Below, piece by piece: positions 45,450 to 53,964 of a stretch of DNA of 64,000 nucleotides. The notes under the pieces are model-generated. The model searched no databases. It had not been told where the DNA came from and was given only the letters and a program-made list of their open reading frames with translations. The position numbers and the translations under genes were made by a program. The stretch comes from Halogeometricum rufum. Lineage in GTDB: Archaea > Halobacteriota > Halobacteria > Halobacteriales > Haloferacaceae. The first letter of the stretch is position 1; each line of letters opens with the position of its first letter. The stretch is from assembly GCF_900112175.1 (NCBI RefSeq), contig NZ_FOYT01000002.1, positions 930,001 through 994,000 on the forward strand, given 5' to 3'.

Positions 45450-46199
45450 CTACGCTCTGTCCTCCGCGCCGTCTTCCGGTCCCGCGCCCTCGCGGGTGCG
45501 GTCGGCCGCGGCCGACGGCACCTCGGCGAGCGCTCGGCGGACGAGCGACCGGTCGTAGGTCCACACGCCGTAGAAGTCGTCTTCGGCCCGTTGCTCGGCC
45601 ACGAGGGCGAACTGCTGGTCGGGTTGGTCGCCGCCGTCGAACACCATGAACCAGTGGCGGCCGATTTCGGACGCGGGTTCGGTGTGTACCGTCAGTCCCG
45701 GCACCGTCGGCGGGTCGCCGTCGACGACGAAGTAGGCGTGCACGTCGAGGTCGGTCTCGCCGGCCAGACGGCGGTACAGCGACCGCTGGTCGGCGAACCG
45801 GGCCGCGGACTGGAACCCGACGTGGAGCGTTCCGGTGCCGACGCGCCACGCCCTGTCCTCGAACTCGCGAGCGGTCAACAGCAACTGGCGGCGGTCCAGC
45901 GACGCGAACACGGTGTCGTCCAACAGGTCGACTATCGCCCGGTACGCGTCCGCGTCGCGGCGGTCTAGGCGCGGCCGTCGGAGATACTCCCGAATCGTCT
46001 CGACCGCTATCACGCCGCGGACGCGGCCGTCCTCGCGAATCGCGACGAACGGTTCGGGGGCGGACTGCGGTAGCTCTCGGTACGCTATCTCCACGTTGCG
46101 CGTGTCGAACTGCTCCCGGAAGTCGCCCGGGTCCGGCGCGTAGTAGACGAGTGACTTGCGGTGCCGTTCTGCCTCGTCGAGTATCGCTCCCATACCCAT
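45450..46199 (-). CDS. DICT sensory domain protein
   Basis: This 249-aa soluble protein resembles the DICT domain, a sensory module linked in bacteria and haloarchaea to light or signalling proteins. Features: KSLVYYAPDPGDFREQF near the N-terminus, VEIAYRELPQSAPEPFVAIREDGRVRGVIAVE, LLLTAREFEDRAWRVGTGTLHVGFQSAARF, and HWFMVFDGGDQPDQQFALVAEQ. No DNA-binding or kinase domain is attached. The ATG at 46199 (MGMG) is preferred, with a second at 46193. The DUF7344 regulator gene ends 41 bp upstream on the same strand, suggesting a two-gene regulatory unit. Confidence 0.78.
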   Translation of the reverse strand: MGMGAILDEAERHRKSLVYYAPDPGDFREQFDTRNVEIAYRELPQSAPEPFVAIREDGRVRGVIAVETIREYLRRPRLDRRDADAYRAIVDLLDDTVFASLDRRQLLLTAREFEDRAWRVGTGTLHVGFQSAARFADQRSLYRRLAGETDLDVHAYFVVDGDPPTVPGLTVHTEPASEIGRHWFMVFDGGDQPDQQFALVAEQRAEDDFYGVWTYDRSLVRRALAEVPSAAADRTREGAGPEDGAEDRA

Positions 46200-46240
46200 G
46201 GTGAGGTCGTGTCGTGACGACGCCCGATGGCCGGCGCGCG

Positions 46241-46672
46241 TCACGCCTCCGGAACGTCTACGGCATTGTCGTACTGGTAACTAAACTTTATCAGTACCTG
46301 AATCGGGGCGGGCGGCGGCGAGAACTCGACCGACCCGGAGTCGGCGTCGTACGTGACGAGACCGCTCTTCGCGAGCATCGGGAGATGGTGGTGGTGAAGC
46401 GAGACGAGGACGCTCCGTCGTTCGCCCTCGCCGACGAAGTCGTCGTCGCGGAGGCGCCACCCGACGAGTACGTCGGCCAGTTCCTCGACTGTCGTCTCCG
46501 GGCGTTCGAGGAGGAACCACAGCAGACGCCGGCGTTCCTCGTGGGAGAGGACGGAGAACAGGTCGTCCGCCGACGGGACGCCGTCGAGACAGTTCCAGTC
46601 GTACCCCTCGTACTCGGATAGCGGCACCGTCGGGTCCCCGTCTTCGGTCATGTGAATGCCCACCTCGGTCAT
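46241..46672 (-). CDS. DUF7344-like winged-helix regulator
   Basis: This protein of about 143 aa has a winged-helix DNA-binding core of the haloarchaeal ArsR-like/DUF7344 type. The helix DDLFSVLSHEERRRLLWFLLERPETTVEELADVL is typical, followed by SVLVSLHHHHLPMLAKSGLVTYDADSGSVEF. The C-terminus is a short basic/hydrophobic stretch. In-frame ATGs at 46672 and 46651 are both possible starts. It is co-directional with the DICT gene 41 bp downstream and probably regulates it or neighbouring genes. The ligand is unknown. Confidence 0.78.
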   Translation of the reverse strand: MTEVGIHMTEDGDPTVPLSEYEGYDWNCLDGVPSADDLFSVLSHEERRRLLWFLLERPETTVEELADVLVGWRLRDDDFVGEGERRSVLVSLHHHHLPMLAKSGLVTYDADSGSVEFSPPPAPIQVLIKFSYQYDNAVDVPEA

Positions 46673-46907
46673 GGGTAGTACGCACCATACTGTTTTCAAC
46701 CCACCGGCTAACCGTCTCGACGGCGAACTGTCGGCGTTTCGGATATTTCGCGTCCGCTATCCCGAACGGGCGCTCCGCGGAACCCCACCGGTTCGTGAAA
46801 ACGTTGCCACTACCAGACACACCTGTGCGGGCGTCGGGCCGGAGAAACTCGCGGTCCGACGCGGCGCGTTGAACGGCGAACAACGGCCCGGTTCGGAAGG
46901 TATATTC

Positions 46908-46915
46908 TTTTAAAT
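46908..46915 (+). promoter_or_regulatory. TATA box (TTTTAAAT) for the acyl-CoA ligase
   Basis: TTTTAAAT is centred 26-27 nt before the ATG at 46938. The preceding TATATTC adds to the AT-rich core. The spacing favours the ATG at 46938 over a GTG at 46917, which would fall within the promoter. Confidence 0.65.
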
Positions 46916-46937
46916 TGTGAACGAATATGTCTGTTGC

Positions 46938-48956
46938 ATGGACTGGCGGGACTCCGAAGCGACGTTCGAGGACGACGTCGTCGGCGACACGACGCTGGCA
47001 CGGATGTTCGAAGACAGCGCGGCGCGCAACGCCGGCGAACCCGCCCAGCGGTACAAAGGCGGCATCTACGACCGGTCGCTCGTCAGCGCCGGCGTCGTCC
47101 CCGAAGCGCCGGACGGCGACTACGCCGAGTTGACGTACGACGAGATGCGCGGCGTCGTCCGGAACCTCGCGGCGGGGTTCCGGGAACTCGGGGTCGAGGC
47201 GGGGTCCCGCGTCGGCATCCTCGCGCACACCCGGATGGAGTGGGCGCAGTGCGACTTCGGTATCCTCGCCGCGGGCGGCGCCGTCACCACCGTCTACACC
47301 TCCTCCTCGGAGCGGCAGGTCCAGTATCTGCTCTCGGACCCCGACGCGTCGGGCGTCGTCGTCGAGAACGCCGAACTCCTCGGGCGAGTGCTCGCCGTCG
47401 AGGACGAGTTGGACCTCGAGTTCGTCGTCCTCGTCGACGACCCGGCGGACGGGAGCGGGATGGGTGGCGCCGTCCGCGACAGAGACGACATCTACACGCT
47501 CGGCGACGTCCACGAGATGGGCGCGGAGGCGTTCGACGAGGACGCCTACGAGTCGTGGCTGGCCGAACGGGACCCCGCGGACCTCGCGTCGCTCATCTAC
47601 ACCTCCGGGACGACGGGCCAACCGAAGGGCGTCAAACTCAGCCACCGGAACTTCCGGTCGAACGTGAACCAGTGTTACAAGCGGTTCGGCCCGCGTCCCG
47701 ACAAGGCCGACGACGTGCCGGTCGTCTCGCGCGGGTCGGTGACGCTGTCGTTCCTCCCCCTCGCGCACGTGTTCGAGCGACTCGCCGGCCACTTCATGAT
47801 GTTCGCGGCGGGCGCCACCGTCGCCTACGCGGAGGACCCCGACACCCTGCGCGAGGACTTCCAACTCGTCCGGCCGACGACGGGGACGAGCGTCCCCCGC
47901 GTGTACGAGAAACTGTACGACGCGATTCGGACGCAGGCCTCGGAGTCGCCGGTGAAAAAGCGCATCTTCGAGTGGGCCGTCGACGTCGGCCGCGAGTACT
48001 ACGAGTCCGCGGCGCCGGGGGCCGTCCTCTCGGCGAAGCACGCCCTCGCCGACAGACTCGTCTTCGAGCAGGTGCGCGACGCCCTCGGCGGCCGCATCGA
48101 GTTCTTCATCAGCGGCGGCGGCAGCCTCTCCGCGGAACTCTGCGCGCTATACCACGGGATGGGGCTCCCGATTCTGGAGGGCTACGGGCTGACGGAGACG
48201 TCGCCCGTCGTCGCCGTCAACCCGCCCGAGGAACCGAAGATAGGCACCATCGGCGCGCCCGTCGTGGACGTCGAGGTGAAACTCGACGACACCGTCGTCG
48301 GCGACGTGACGGGCGACGCCGGCGGCGAGGTGGGCGAACTCCTCGTGAAGGGGCCGAACGTCAGCGAGGGGTACTGGAACCGGCCGGAGGAGACGGCGGA
48401 GGCGTTCGTCGACGACCCCGAGAGCGACGCCGACGGGGCGTCCGAGGCGGCGGGAGCGTCCGGGCGGTGGTTCCGGACCGGCGACGTGGTCGAACTCCGA
48501 CCGGACGGCTACATCTCGTTCCGCGAACGCGCCAAGCAGATTCTCGTCCTCTCGACGGGGAAGAACGTCGCCCCGGGCCCCATCGAGGACGCGTTCGCCT
48601 CCAGCGACGTGGTCGAGCAGTGCATGGTGCTGGGGGACGGCCGGAAGTTCGTCTCGGCGCTCATCGTCCCGAACTTCGATGGCGTCCGCGACTGGGCCGC
48701 CCGCGAGGGGTACGACCTGCCGGACGGCGTGCGGGCGGTCTGCCGCGACGACCGGGTGAGAGAGCGGATTCAGGCCGAGGTCGACGCCGCCAACGAAGGC
48801 TTCGAGTCCTACGAGCAGATCAAGCAGTTCCGCCTCGTCCCCGAGGAGTTCACCGAGCACAACGACCTGATGACGCCGACGATGAAGAAGAAGCGTCGGA
48901 ACATCCTCGACCGGTACGCCGACCAGATAGAGATGCTCTACACCGACGAAGACTGA
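46938..48956 (+). CDS. Long-chain fatty-acid-CoA ligase (FadD-like, ANL superfamily)
   Basis: This 672-aa AMP-forming acyl-CoA synthetase activates fatty acids as acyl-AMP, then thioesterifies to CoA. Family motifs: YTSGTTGQPKGVKLSHRN (P-loop), EGYGLTETSPVVAVNPP, the FRTGDVVELRPDGYISFRERAKQ adenylate-forming motif, and the A10 Lys region near ILVLSTGKNVAPGPIE. Its length with an ~80-residue N-terminal extension and a C-terminal NDLMTPTMKKKRRNI segment matches long-chain FadD15-type enzymes. The start at 46938 is set by the TATA box. It is not in an operon, but a thiolase gene lies 5 kb downstream and would serve the same beta-oxidation-type metabolism. Confidence 0.93.
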   Translation: MDWRDSEATFEDDVVGDTTLARMFEDSAARNAGEPAQRYKGGIYDRSLVSAGVVPEAPDGDYAELTYDEMRGVVRNLAAGFRELGVEAGSRVGILAHTRMEWAQCDFGILAAGGAVTTVYTSSSERQVQYLLSDPDASGVVVENAELLGRVLAVEDELDLEFVVLVDDPADGSGMGGAVRDRDDIYTLGDVHEMGAEAFDEDAYESWLAERDPADLASLIYTSGTTGQPKGVKLSHRNFRSNVNQCYKRFGPRPDKADDVPVVSRGSVTLSFLPLAHVFERLAGHFMMFAAGATVAYAEDPDTLREDFQLVRPTTGTSVPRVYEKLYDAIRTQASESPVKKRIFEWAVDVGREYYESAAPGAVLSAKHALADRLVFEQVRDALGGRIEFFISGGGSLSAELCALYHGMGLPILEGYGLTETSPVVAVNPPEEPKIGTIGAPVVDVEVKLDDTVVGDVTGDAGGEVGELLVKGPNVSEGYWNRPEETAEAFVDDPESDADGASEAAGASGRWFRTGDVVELRPDGYISFRERAKQILVLSTGKNVAPGPIEDAFASSDVVEQCMVLGDGRKFVSALIVPNFDGVRDWAAREGYDLPDGVRAVCRDDRVRERIQAEVDAANEGFESYEQIKQFRLVPEEFTEHNDLMTPTMKKKRRNILDRYADQIEMLYTDED

Positions 48957-49138
48957 CGGCTCACACCGCCGTAGACGGTGCCTGCGGCCCACGCCGGCGA
49001 CCGGCGGCCGCTGTCGGTCGCCGCGTTCGAGCATATTCGGAGCGGCTTGGTATTTCCGCACGATTGTTCAATTTTCACCCGGAAAAGAGCGTCGTGAATG
49101 TGTGCTTTTATGTCCATTCGTCACATCGGCGGGAATAC

Positions 49139-49153
49139 ATGGAGGTGTCATAG
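49139..49153 (+). promoter_or_regulatory. Minicistron ATG GAG GTG TCA TAG and Shine-Dalgarno before the antiporter start
   Basis: GGAGGTG (49141-49147) is a strong Shine-Dalgarno 5 nt before the antiporter GTG at 49153. The same bases form a 4-codon ORF (MEVS) whose TAG stop shares its G with that GTG. The ATG lies about 30 nt after a TATA-like CTTTTATG (49105-49112), near the expected transcript start. Confidence 0.5.
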
Positions 49154-51015
49154 TGGCGGCTGGCTCGAATCTCATCTACATCGTCGCCGCCATCATCGGT
49201 ATCGGCGTCGTCTCGCAGGTGCTTTCGGACCGGTTTCAGGTTCCGAGCGTGCTGTTTCTCATCGCCTCGGGCATACTGCTCGGCCCGGAGGTTCTCGGCG
49301 TCGTCAGTCCGGAGTCGTTCGGCGGCGGCCTGTCCGCCATCGTCGGCCTCTCGGTCGCAATCATCGTCTTCGAGGGGGCGTTCCACCTCCGCATCGAGAA
49401 ACTGCGGGAGGCGCCCGCGGCGACCATCAGGCTCGTCACCGTCGGCGCGGCGATAGCGCTCGTCGGAACGGCCGCGGCCGTCTACTTCCTGCTCGGCGCG
49501 TCGTGGCCCCTGTCGTTTCTCATCGGCGCGCTTCTCGTCGCCACCGGGCCGACGGTCATCACCCCGATTCTGGAGGTCGTCCCGGCGCGTGACCGCGTCG
49601 AGGCGGTGCTGGAGACGGAGGGCATCGTCAACGACGTGACGGCGGCCATCCTCGCCGTCGTCATCTTCGAGGCCATCATCGTGGGTGCCACCGAGCCCAG
49701 CGTGCTCCTGACGCTGTTCGCCGAACGCCTCGGCGTCGGCGTCGTCGTCGGCAGCCTCGTCGCCGCGACGCTGTTCTACGCGCTCCGATACGTGGACCTC
49801 TCGCCCGGTAACGCGCCGCAGAACGCGCGACTGCTCGTCCTCGCGGGCGCGCTCGTCGCCTACGGCGCGGCCGACTTCATCGCCACCGAGGCGGGCATCG
49901 CCGCCGTCGCCACCGCCGGCATCCTGCTCGGCAACGCCGACGTCCCGTACGAGCACGACATCGAGTCGTTCAAGGGCGACGTGACGCTCATCGTCCTCTC
50001 GTTCGTCTTCATCGCGCTGGCGGCGCTGTTGGACTTCGGCACCCTGCTCCGACTCGGCCTCGGCGGACTGGGTGTCGTCGCCGTCGTCGCCCTCGTCCTC
50101 CGACCGGCGCTCGTGTTCCTGTCGGCCCGCGGCGACCGCTTCACCACGGGCGAGAAGTGGTTCATGAGCCTCGTCGGCCCGCGGGGCATCATCCCCGCGT
50201 CCGTCGCGACGCTGTTCGCCATCCAACTGCGGGCGGAGGGCCTGACGCAGGCCGCCGACACCCTCGTCGGCACCGTCTTCCTCGTCATCCTCGTGACCGT
50301 CGTCTTCGAGGGCGGCCTCGCGAGACAGATAGCCGAATACCTCGACGTCATACCAATGCGTGTACTCGTCATCGGAGGCGGGAAGGTGGGCCGTTCGCTC
50401 GCCGACCGCCTCGAAGACCGCGGAGAGAACGTAGTGCTCATCGAACAGAACGCGGAGATAATCGAGACGGCCCGCAACGAGGGTCACACCGTCCACCAAG
50501 GTGACGGCACCGACACGGACGTGTTGCGCTCTGCGGGCGCGGCCAACGCCAAAATCGTGGTCGCCGCCACCGGCGACGACGACGTGAACCTGCTCGTCTC
50601 CCAACTGGCGTCCTCGAAGTTCGACCCAGAGACCATCATCGCCCGGGCGAACAACCCGAACAACGTGGAGGCGTTCGAGGAACTCGGCGTCCGCACCATC
50701 TCGTCGGTGCTGGCGACGGCGCAGGCCATCGACAACTACATCGAACGGCCGGCGATGATGAACTGGATGAGCGAAATCGGTCGCTCGGGCGACGTGCAGG
50801 AGATAGAGGTCACCTCGCAGGAGATCGTCGGCAAGACGGTCCGCGACATCGGACCGGAACTGCCCGACGGCTGTCTCATCGCGCTCGTCTCCCGAGACGG
50901 CGAGACGGCCGTTCCGAGCGCGGACTACACCGTCCAGCACGGCGACCGAATCACCGTCATCGGCAGCCACGACGCCGTCCGACAGGCGATGCAGTTCGTC
51001 CACCCCGACGAGTGA
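49153..51015 (+). CDS. Na+/H+ antiporter (CPA family) with C-terminal RCK/TrkA domains
   Basis: This 620-aa protein has about 12 TM helices in residues 5-400 (Na_H_Exchanger fold). It has helices with LLVATGPTVITPIL, VETEGIVNDVTAAILAVVIFEA and LVGPRGIIPASVA that contain the Asp/Glu ion sites. The cytoplasmic TrkA-N (RCK) domain begins MRVLVIGGGKVGRSLADRLEDRG, a Rossmann nucleotide site, then TrkA-C from VQEIEVTSQEIVGKTV to the end. It probably exchanges Na+ (or K+) for H+ under NAD(H)/nucleotide control and is central to haloarchaeal ion homeostasis. The GTG at 49153 is supported by the Shine-Dalgarno; an upstream in-frame region would not form a helix. Confidence 0.93.
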   Translation: MAAGSNLIYIVAAIIGIGVVSQVLSDRFQVPSVLFLIASGILLGPEVLGVVSPESFGGGLSAIVGLSVAIIVFEGAFHLRIEKLREAPAATIRLVTVGAAIALVGTAAAVYFLLGASWPLSFLIGALLVATGPTVITPILEVVPARDRVEAVLETEGIVNDVTAAILAVVIFEAIIVGATEPSVLLTLFAERLGVGVVVGSLVAATLFYALRYVDLSPGNAPQNARLLVLAGALVAYGAADFIATEAGIAAVATAGILLGNADVPYEHDIESFKGDVTLIVLSFVFIALAALLDFGTLLRLGLGGLGVVAVVALVLRPALVFLSARGDRFTTGEKWFMSLVGPRGIIPASVATLFAIQLRAEGLTQAADTLVGTVFLVILVTVVFEGGLARQIAEYLDVIPMRVLVIGGGKVGRSLADRLEDRGENVVLIEQNAEIIETARNEGHTVHQGDGTDTDVLRSAGAANAKIVVAATGDDDVNLLVSQLASSKFDPETIIARANNPNNVEAFEELGVRTISSVLATAQAIDNYIERPAMMNWMSEIGRSGDVQEIEVTSQEIVGKTVRDIGPELPDGCLIALVSRDGETAVPSADYTVQHGDRITVIGSHDAVRQAMQFVHPDE

Positions 51016-51093
51016 CGCGGTCCATCGGCCGTCCGGGCCGCCGGCGGTAGTTCCCTTCTGTCCGACGGCCGTCTCCGTCGTCGCCGACCGGTC

Positions 51094-51702
51094 TCAGTCG
51101 TCGTCGGAGCGCGCGGCGGCCGCCGCGCCCGCCGCGCCGAGGCCGAGTGCGCCGGCGAGGACGCCGAACCCCGGAATCGACGACCCCGTCTCCGAACCGC
51201 CGGCGGCGCCCGGCGTCTGGATGCTACTGCTCCCCACTTCTTCGAGTTGGAGCGTCACGTACCCGCCGGAACAGGCCGACTGCTCGTTGACGACGAACAG
51301 TTTCCCCACCTGGACGTTCGTCCCCTCCGTGACGGCGAACATCGTGGCGGGCTCCGACCGGTTCGCCTCGCTCGCGGTGTCTATCATCTCCACGTCGTAG
51401 CCGGTCAGGTCCTCCTGACTCCCGGCGAACTCGCAGCTTCCGACGCCCTGCTGAGAGGCCTCGCGGTCGTACCCCGACACCTGCACGAACAGGCCGACGT
51501 AGTCGTCGTTCTCGAACGTCGGCGCCGTGTTCTGTACCGCCACGGGCGTCGTCTTGTTCTGCTGAGACTCGGACTGGCCGGCGGCCGTCCCCACGAACGC
51601 GGGCGTCGCCGCCGCGGCACCGAGAGACGCGGCCCCCGCGAGAAACCGACGTCGGTTGAGCGTCTCCTCGCCGTCGGCGTCGCTCGAAGGCTCGACAGTC
51701 AT
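51094..51702 (-). CDS. Tat-exported surface protein with PGF-CTERM-like tail
   Basis: This is a 202-aa protein. The Tat signal is [21 protein letters not shown] at about 16-36. The mature domain (about 45-160) is small and beta-rich, with two Cys (SCEFAG, SACSGG) that may pair. The C-terminus is [23 protein letters not shown] then RSDDD: a PGF motif, one hydrophobic helix and a charged tail. That is the layout of PGF-CTERM substrates, which archaeosortase A trims and lipid-anchors. No sortase gene is nearby. It is probably a small cell-surface protein; its ligand is unknown. It converges with the antiporter gene. Confidence 0.8.
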   Translation of the reverse strand: MTVEPSSDADGEETLNRRRFLAGAASLGAAAATPAFVGTAAGQSESQQNKTTPVAVQNTAPTFENDDYVGLFVQVSGYDREASQQGVGSCEFAGSQEDLTGYDVEMIDTASEANRSEPATMFAVTEGTNVQVGKLFVVNEQSACSGGYVTLQLEEVGSSSIQTPGAAGGSETGSSIPGFGVLAGALGLGAAGAAAAARSDDD

Positions 51703-51830
51703 CGTTCGTCAAGATGGTCGGACGGGCGTTCAAAAAGCGTCGTGGCCGCCGCGACGCGTCGTCCGAGCCGACGCCGGTGAAACGCCGCGCCACCGAGCCA
51801 CCGCCGGCGAACCGCCGCGTCCGCGCCGCG

Positions 51831-52343
51831 TCACTGAGCCGACTGCCCCTCCTCGGGGGCCCGAACGTCGCGCCCCGTCCCGGCCGCGGTGAGATACCCG
51901 ACGGAGACGCCGGCGAAGCCCACGAGGACGGTGCGGGCGGCGACGAACACCACCGCCGGGACGACCATGCCGAACACCGCCGCGACCGGCAGGTCGAGGC
52001 CGTACGTCCAGAGGACGGCGGCCACCCGTCCGACGCCGTACCCCGCGACACAGCCGACGAGCAACGCCCGGAGAACGCCGCCGTACGCCCGGGGGAGGTC
52101 GAGACGTCGGCCGAAGACGAACCCGACGGCGAACAGGAGCACCGGCGACAGGACGAAGCCGACGACGGCGACGGCGTTGTCGTACACCATCACCGTCACC
52201 GCCGGCGACTCGGCGACGTACGGGAGCCACGTCGACGCGCCGGTTCCCGCCGCCTGCTGGGCTTCGAGCGTGACGGCGAACAGCGCGCCGAGGGCGAGCG
52301 TGAGGAGTCCCACCGCGACGGAGAGACGAGTCTGTCGGTTCAT
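51831..52343 (-). CDS. Small membrane protein (unrecognised)
   Basis: This is a 170-aa protein with four or five hydrophobic helices: 8-28 ([19 protein letters not shown]), about 57-78 ([20 protein letters not shown]), 90-110 ([22 protein letters not shown]) and 119-145 ([23 protein letters not shown]). A short acidic C-terminus follows. The N-terminal helix could be an uncleaved signal. I recognise no family. It lies between the PGF-CTERM protein and the thiolase on the same strand, with 110-128 bp on each side, so it may be monocistronic. Confidence 0.6.
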   Translation of the reverse strand: MNRQTRLSVAVGLLTLALGALFAVTLEAQQAAGTGASTWLPYVAESPAVTVMVYDNAVAVVGFVLSPVLLFAVGFVFGRRLDLPRAYGGVLRALLVGCVAGYGVGRVAAVLWTYGLDLPVAAVFGMVVPAVVFVAARTVLVGFAGVSVGYLTAAGTGRDVRAPEEGQSAQ

Positions 52344-52453
52344 GGTGGACGATACGTGTCATGGAGTCAAGAACTTCGCCGCCGCTTCTTACGGGGCGAG
52401 AACGGTCGGGCGTCGGCGTGCTCCGACCGCACCGCGGGCGGGGTCGACCGCGT

Positions 52454-53587
52454 CTACCGGTTGAACTCGATGGCCGCTCCCTGTCCGAACCCGACGCAGA
52501 GCGTCGCCAGTCCGCGTTCGGCGTCGCGCTTCGTCATCTCGTGGATGAGCGTCACGGGCAGGCGCGCCCCGGACGCGCCGAGGGGGTGGCCGATGGCGAT
52601 TGCGCCGCCGTTGACGTTGTACTGCTCGGGGTCGACGCCGAGTTCGTCGCGCGCGTAGACGCACTGGCTGGCGAACGCCTCGTTGAGTTCCACGAGGTCG
52701 TAGTCCTCGACGTCGCGGCCGTTGCGTTCCAGCAGATTGCGCGTCGCCGGGACGGGGCCGATGCCCATCACCGTCGGGTCCACGCCGGCGACGGCGTTCG
52801 TGCCGACCTCTGCGAGGACGTCGAGGTCGTTCGCCTCGGCGAACTCGCGGGAGGTGACGAGGACGGCCGCCGCGCCGTCGGTTACCTGCGAGGAGTTGCC
52901 GGCGGTGACCGTCCCGTCGCCCGTGAACGCCGGGTCGAGTCCGGCGAGCGTCTCGACGGAGGTGTCCCGGCGGATACCCTCGTCCTCGGTGACGACGCCG
53001 TCGTCGGTCTCGATGGGGACGATTTCGTCGTCGAAGCGGCCGGAGTCCGTCGCCTCCGCGGCGCGTTCGTGACTCTTCGCGGCGTACTCGTCCTGTTGCT
53101 CGCGGGAGACGCCGTACTCCTCGGCCACCTTCTCGGCGGTCATCCCCATCTGGAGTTGGAACACGTTGTACTGCTCGGAGAGTTCGGGGTGGAGGTGCTG
53201 GTAGGAGTCGCCGTCCATCGGGACGCGGGACATGCTCTCGACGCCGCCGGCGACGATGCAGTCGCGGTTGCCCGCCGCGATGGCGTCGGAGGCGGAGATG
53301 ATGGCCTGCATCGAGGAGGCACACCAGCGGTTGATGCTCGTCGCGGGCGTCCCCTCGCCGAGTTCCGAGAGGAGGGCGATGACGCGGGCGACGTTGTTGT
53401 CCTGTTCGCCGCGTTGCTGGGCGACGCCCCACATCAGGTCGTCCACGTCCTCGGCGTCGAGGTCTGATTCGTCGAGGATGTGGTCGATGAGGGCGACCGA
53501 GAGGTCTTCGCTTCGCACGTCTTCGAAGACGCCGCCGGCCTTCCCGAACGGAGTGCGGTACGCGGCCGCGATGACTGGTTGAGGCAT
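52454..53587 (-). CDS. Acetyl-CoA acyltransferase (thiolase)
   Basis: This 377-aa thiolase II-type enzyme condenses or cleaves acyl-CoA. The nucleophile C89 sits in [13 protein letters not shown]. The second-half catalytic residues are His in [16 protein letters not shown] and Cys in [13 protein letters not shown] beta-ketoacyl-cleaving (degradative) or acetoacetyl-CoA role cannot be separated by sequence. The ATG at 53587 begins [16 protein letters not shown], the normal N-terminus. A TTTATC box at 53612-53617 lies 27 nt upstream, so the transcript is leaderless. It is functionally related to the acyl-CoA ligase in the window, but not co-transcribed with it. Confidence 0.94.
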   Translation of the reverse strand: MPQPVIAAAYRTPFGKAGGVFEDVRSEDLSVALIDHILDESDLDAEDVDDLMWGVAQQRGEQDNNVARVIALLSELGEGTPATSINRWCASSMQAIISASDAIAAGNRDCIVAGGVESMSRVPMDGDSYQHLHPELSEQYNVFQLQMGMTAEKVAEEYGVSREQQDEYAAKSHERAAEATDSGRFDDEIVPIETDDGVVTEDEGIRRDTSVETLAGLDPAFTGDGTVTAGNSSQVTDGAAAVLVTSREFAEANDLDVLAEVGTNAVAGVDPTVMGIGPVPATRNLLERNGRDVEDYDLVELNEAFASQCVYARDELGVDPEQYNVNGGAIAIGHPLGASGARLPVTLIHEMTKRDAERGLATLCVGFGQGAAIEFNR

Positions 53588-53964
53588 GTTCCCCCATCCG
53601 GTTTCCGTGGTGATAAATGGGGTAGAACTCTCGGAGACGGGCACGGAGTTTCACGCACTCGCGGTTTCCGCGACGCCCGGACGAACCGGGCCGCGACGGA
53701 CGCGGCGGTCGATTCGAACGCCGTCGAAGTTCGGTGACGACGCGGACGCCGACCGTCCGGGTGCCGAGTCGGGGGCCGTTGTTGAACATCTACACTCGTT
53801 CTCCCGATAACTAGTCGGAACGCGGTGAGTTGCACGTCCGCGGAGGACATCGGACACCCGATAGCGTCTTCCGTGGTGGGTCCCCGGCGGACGGCGGCGG
53901 CGACACTCGCCCGCCTGAGCGGCCTTCGACGGTCTTATGCCGTCTGGCGGGCAACGTTGCGGGG
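53588..53964. other. 377-bp divergent promoter region (thiolase and AAA genes)
   Basis: No gene is recognisable. It contains a minus-strand TTTATC at 53612-53617 for the thiolase (27 nt before its ATG) and a plus-strand CTTATG at 53934-53939 for the AAA ATPase (28 nt before its ATG). Both imply leaderless transcripts. The middle shows no repeat or dyad that I can support. Confidence 0.6.

Noticed and set aside
46917-46937. GTG start seven codons upstream for the acyl-CoA ligase
   Set aside because: It would fall only a few bases after the TATA box; the ATG at 46938 has the correct spacing.
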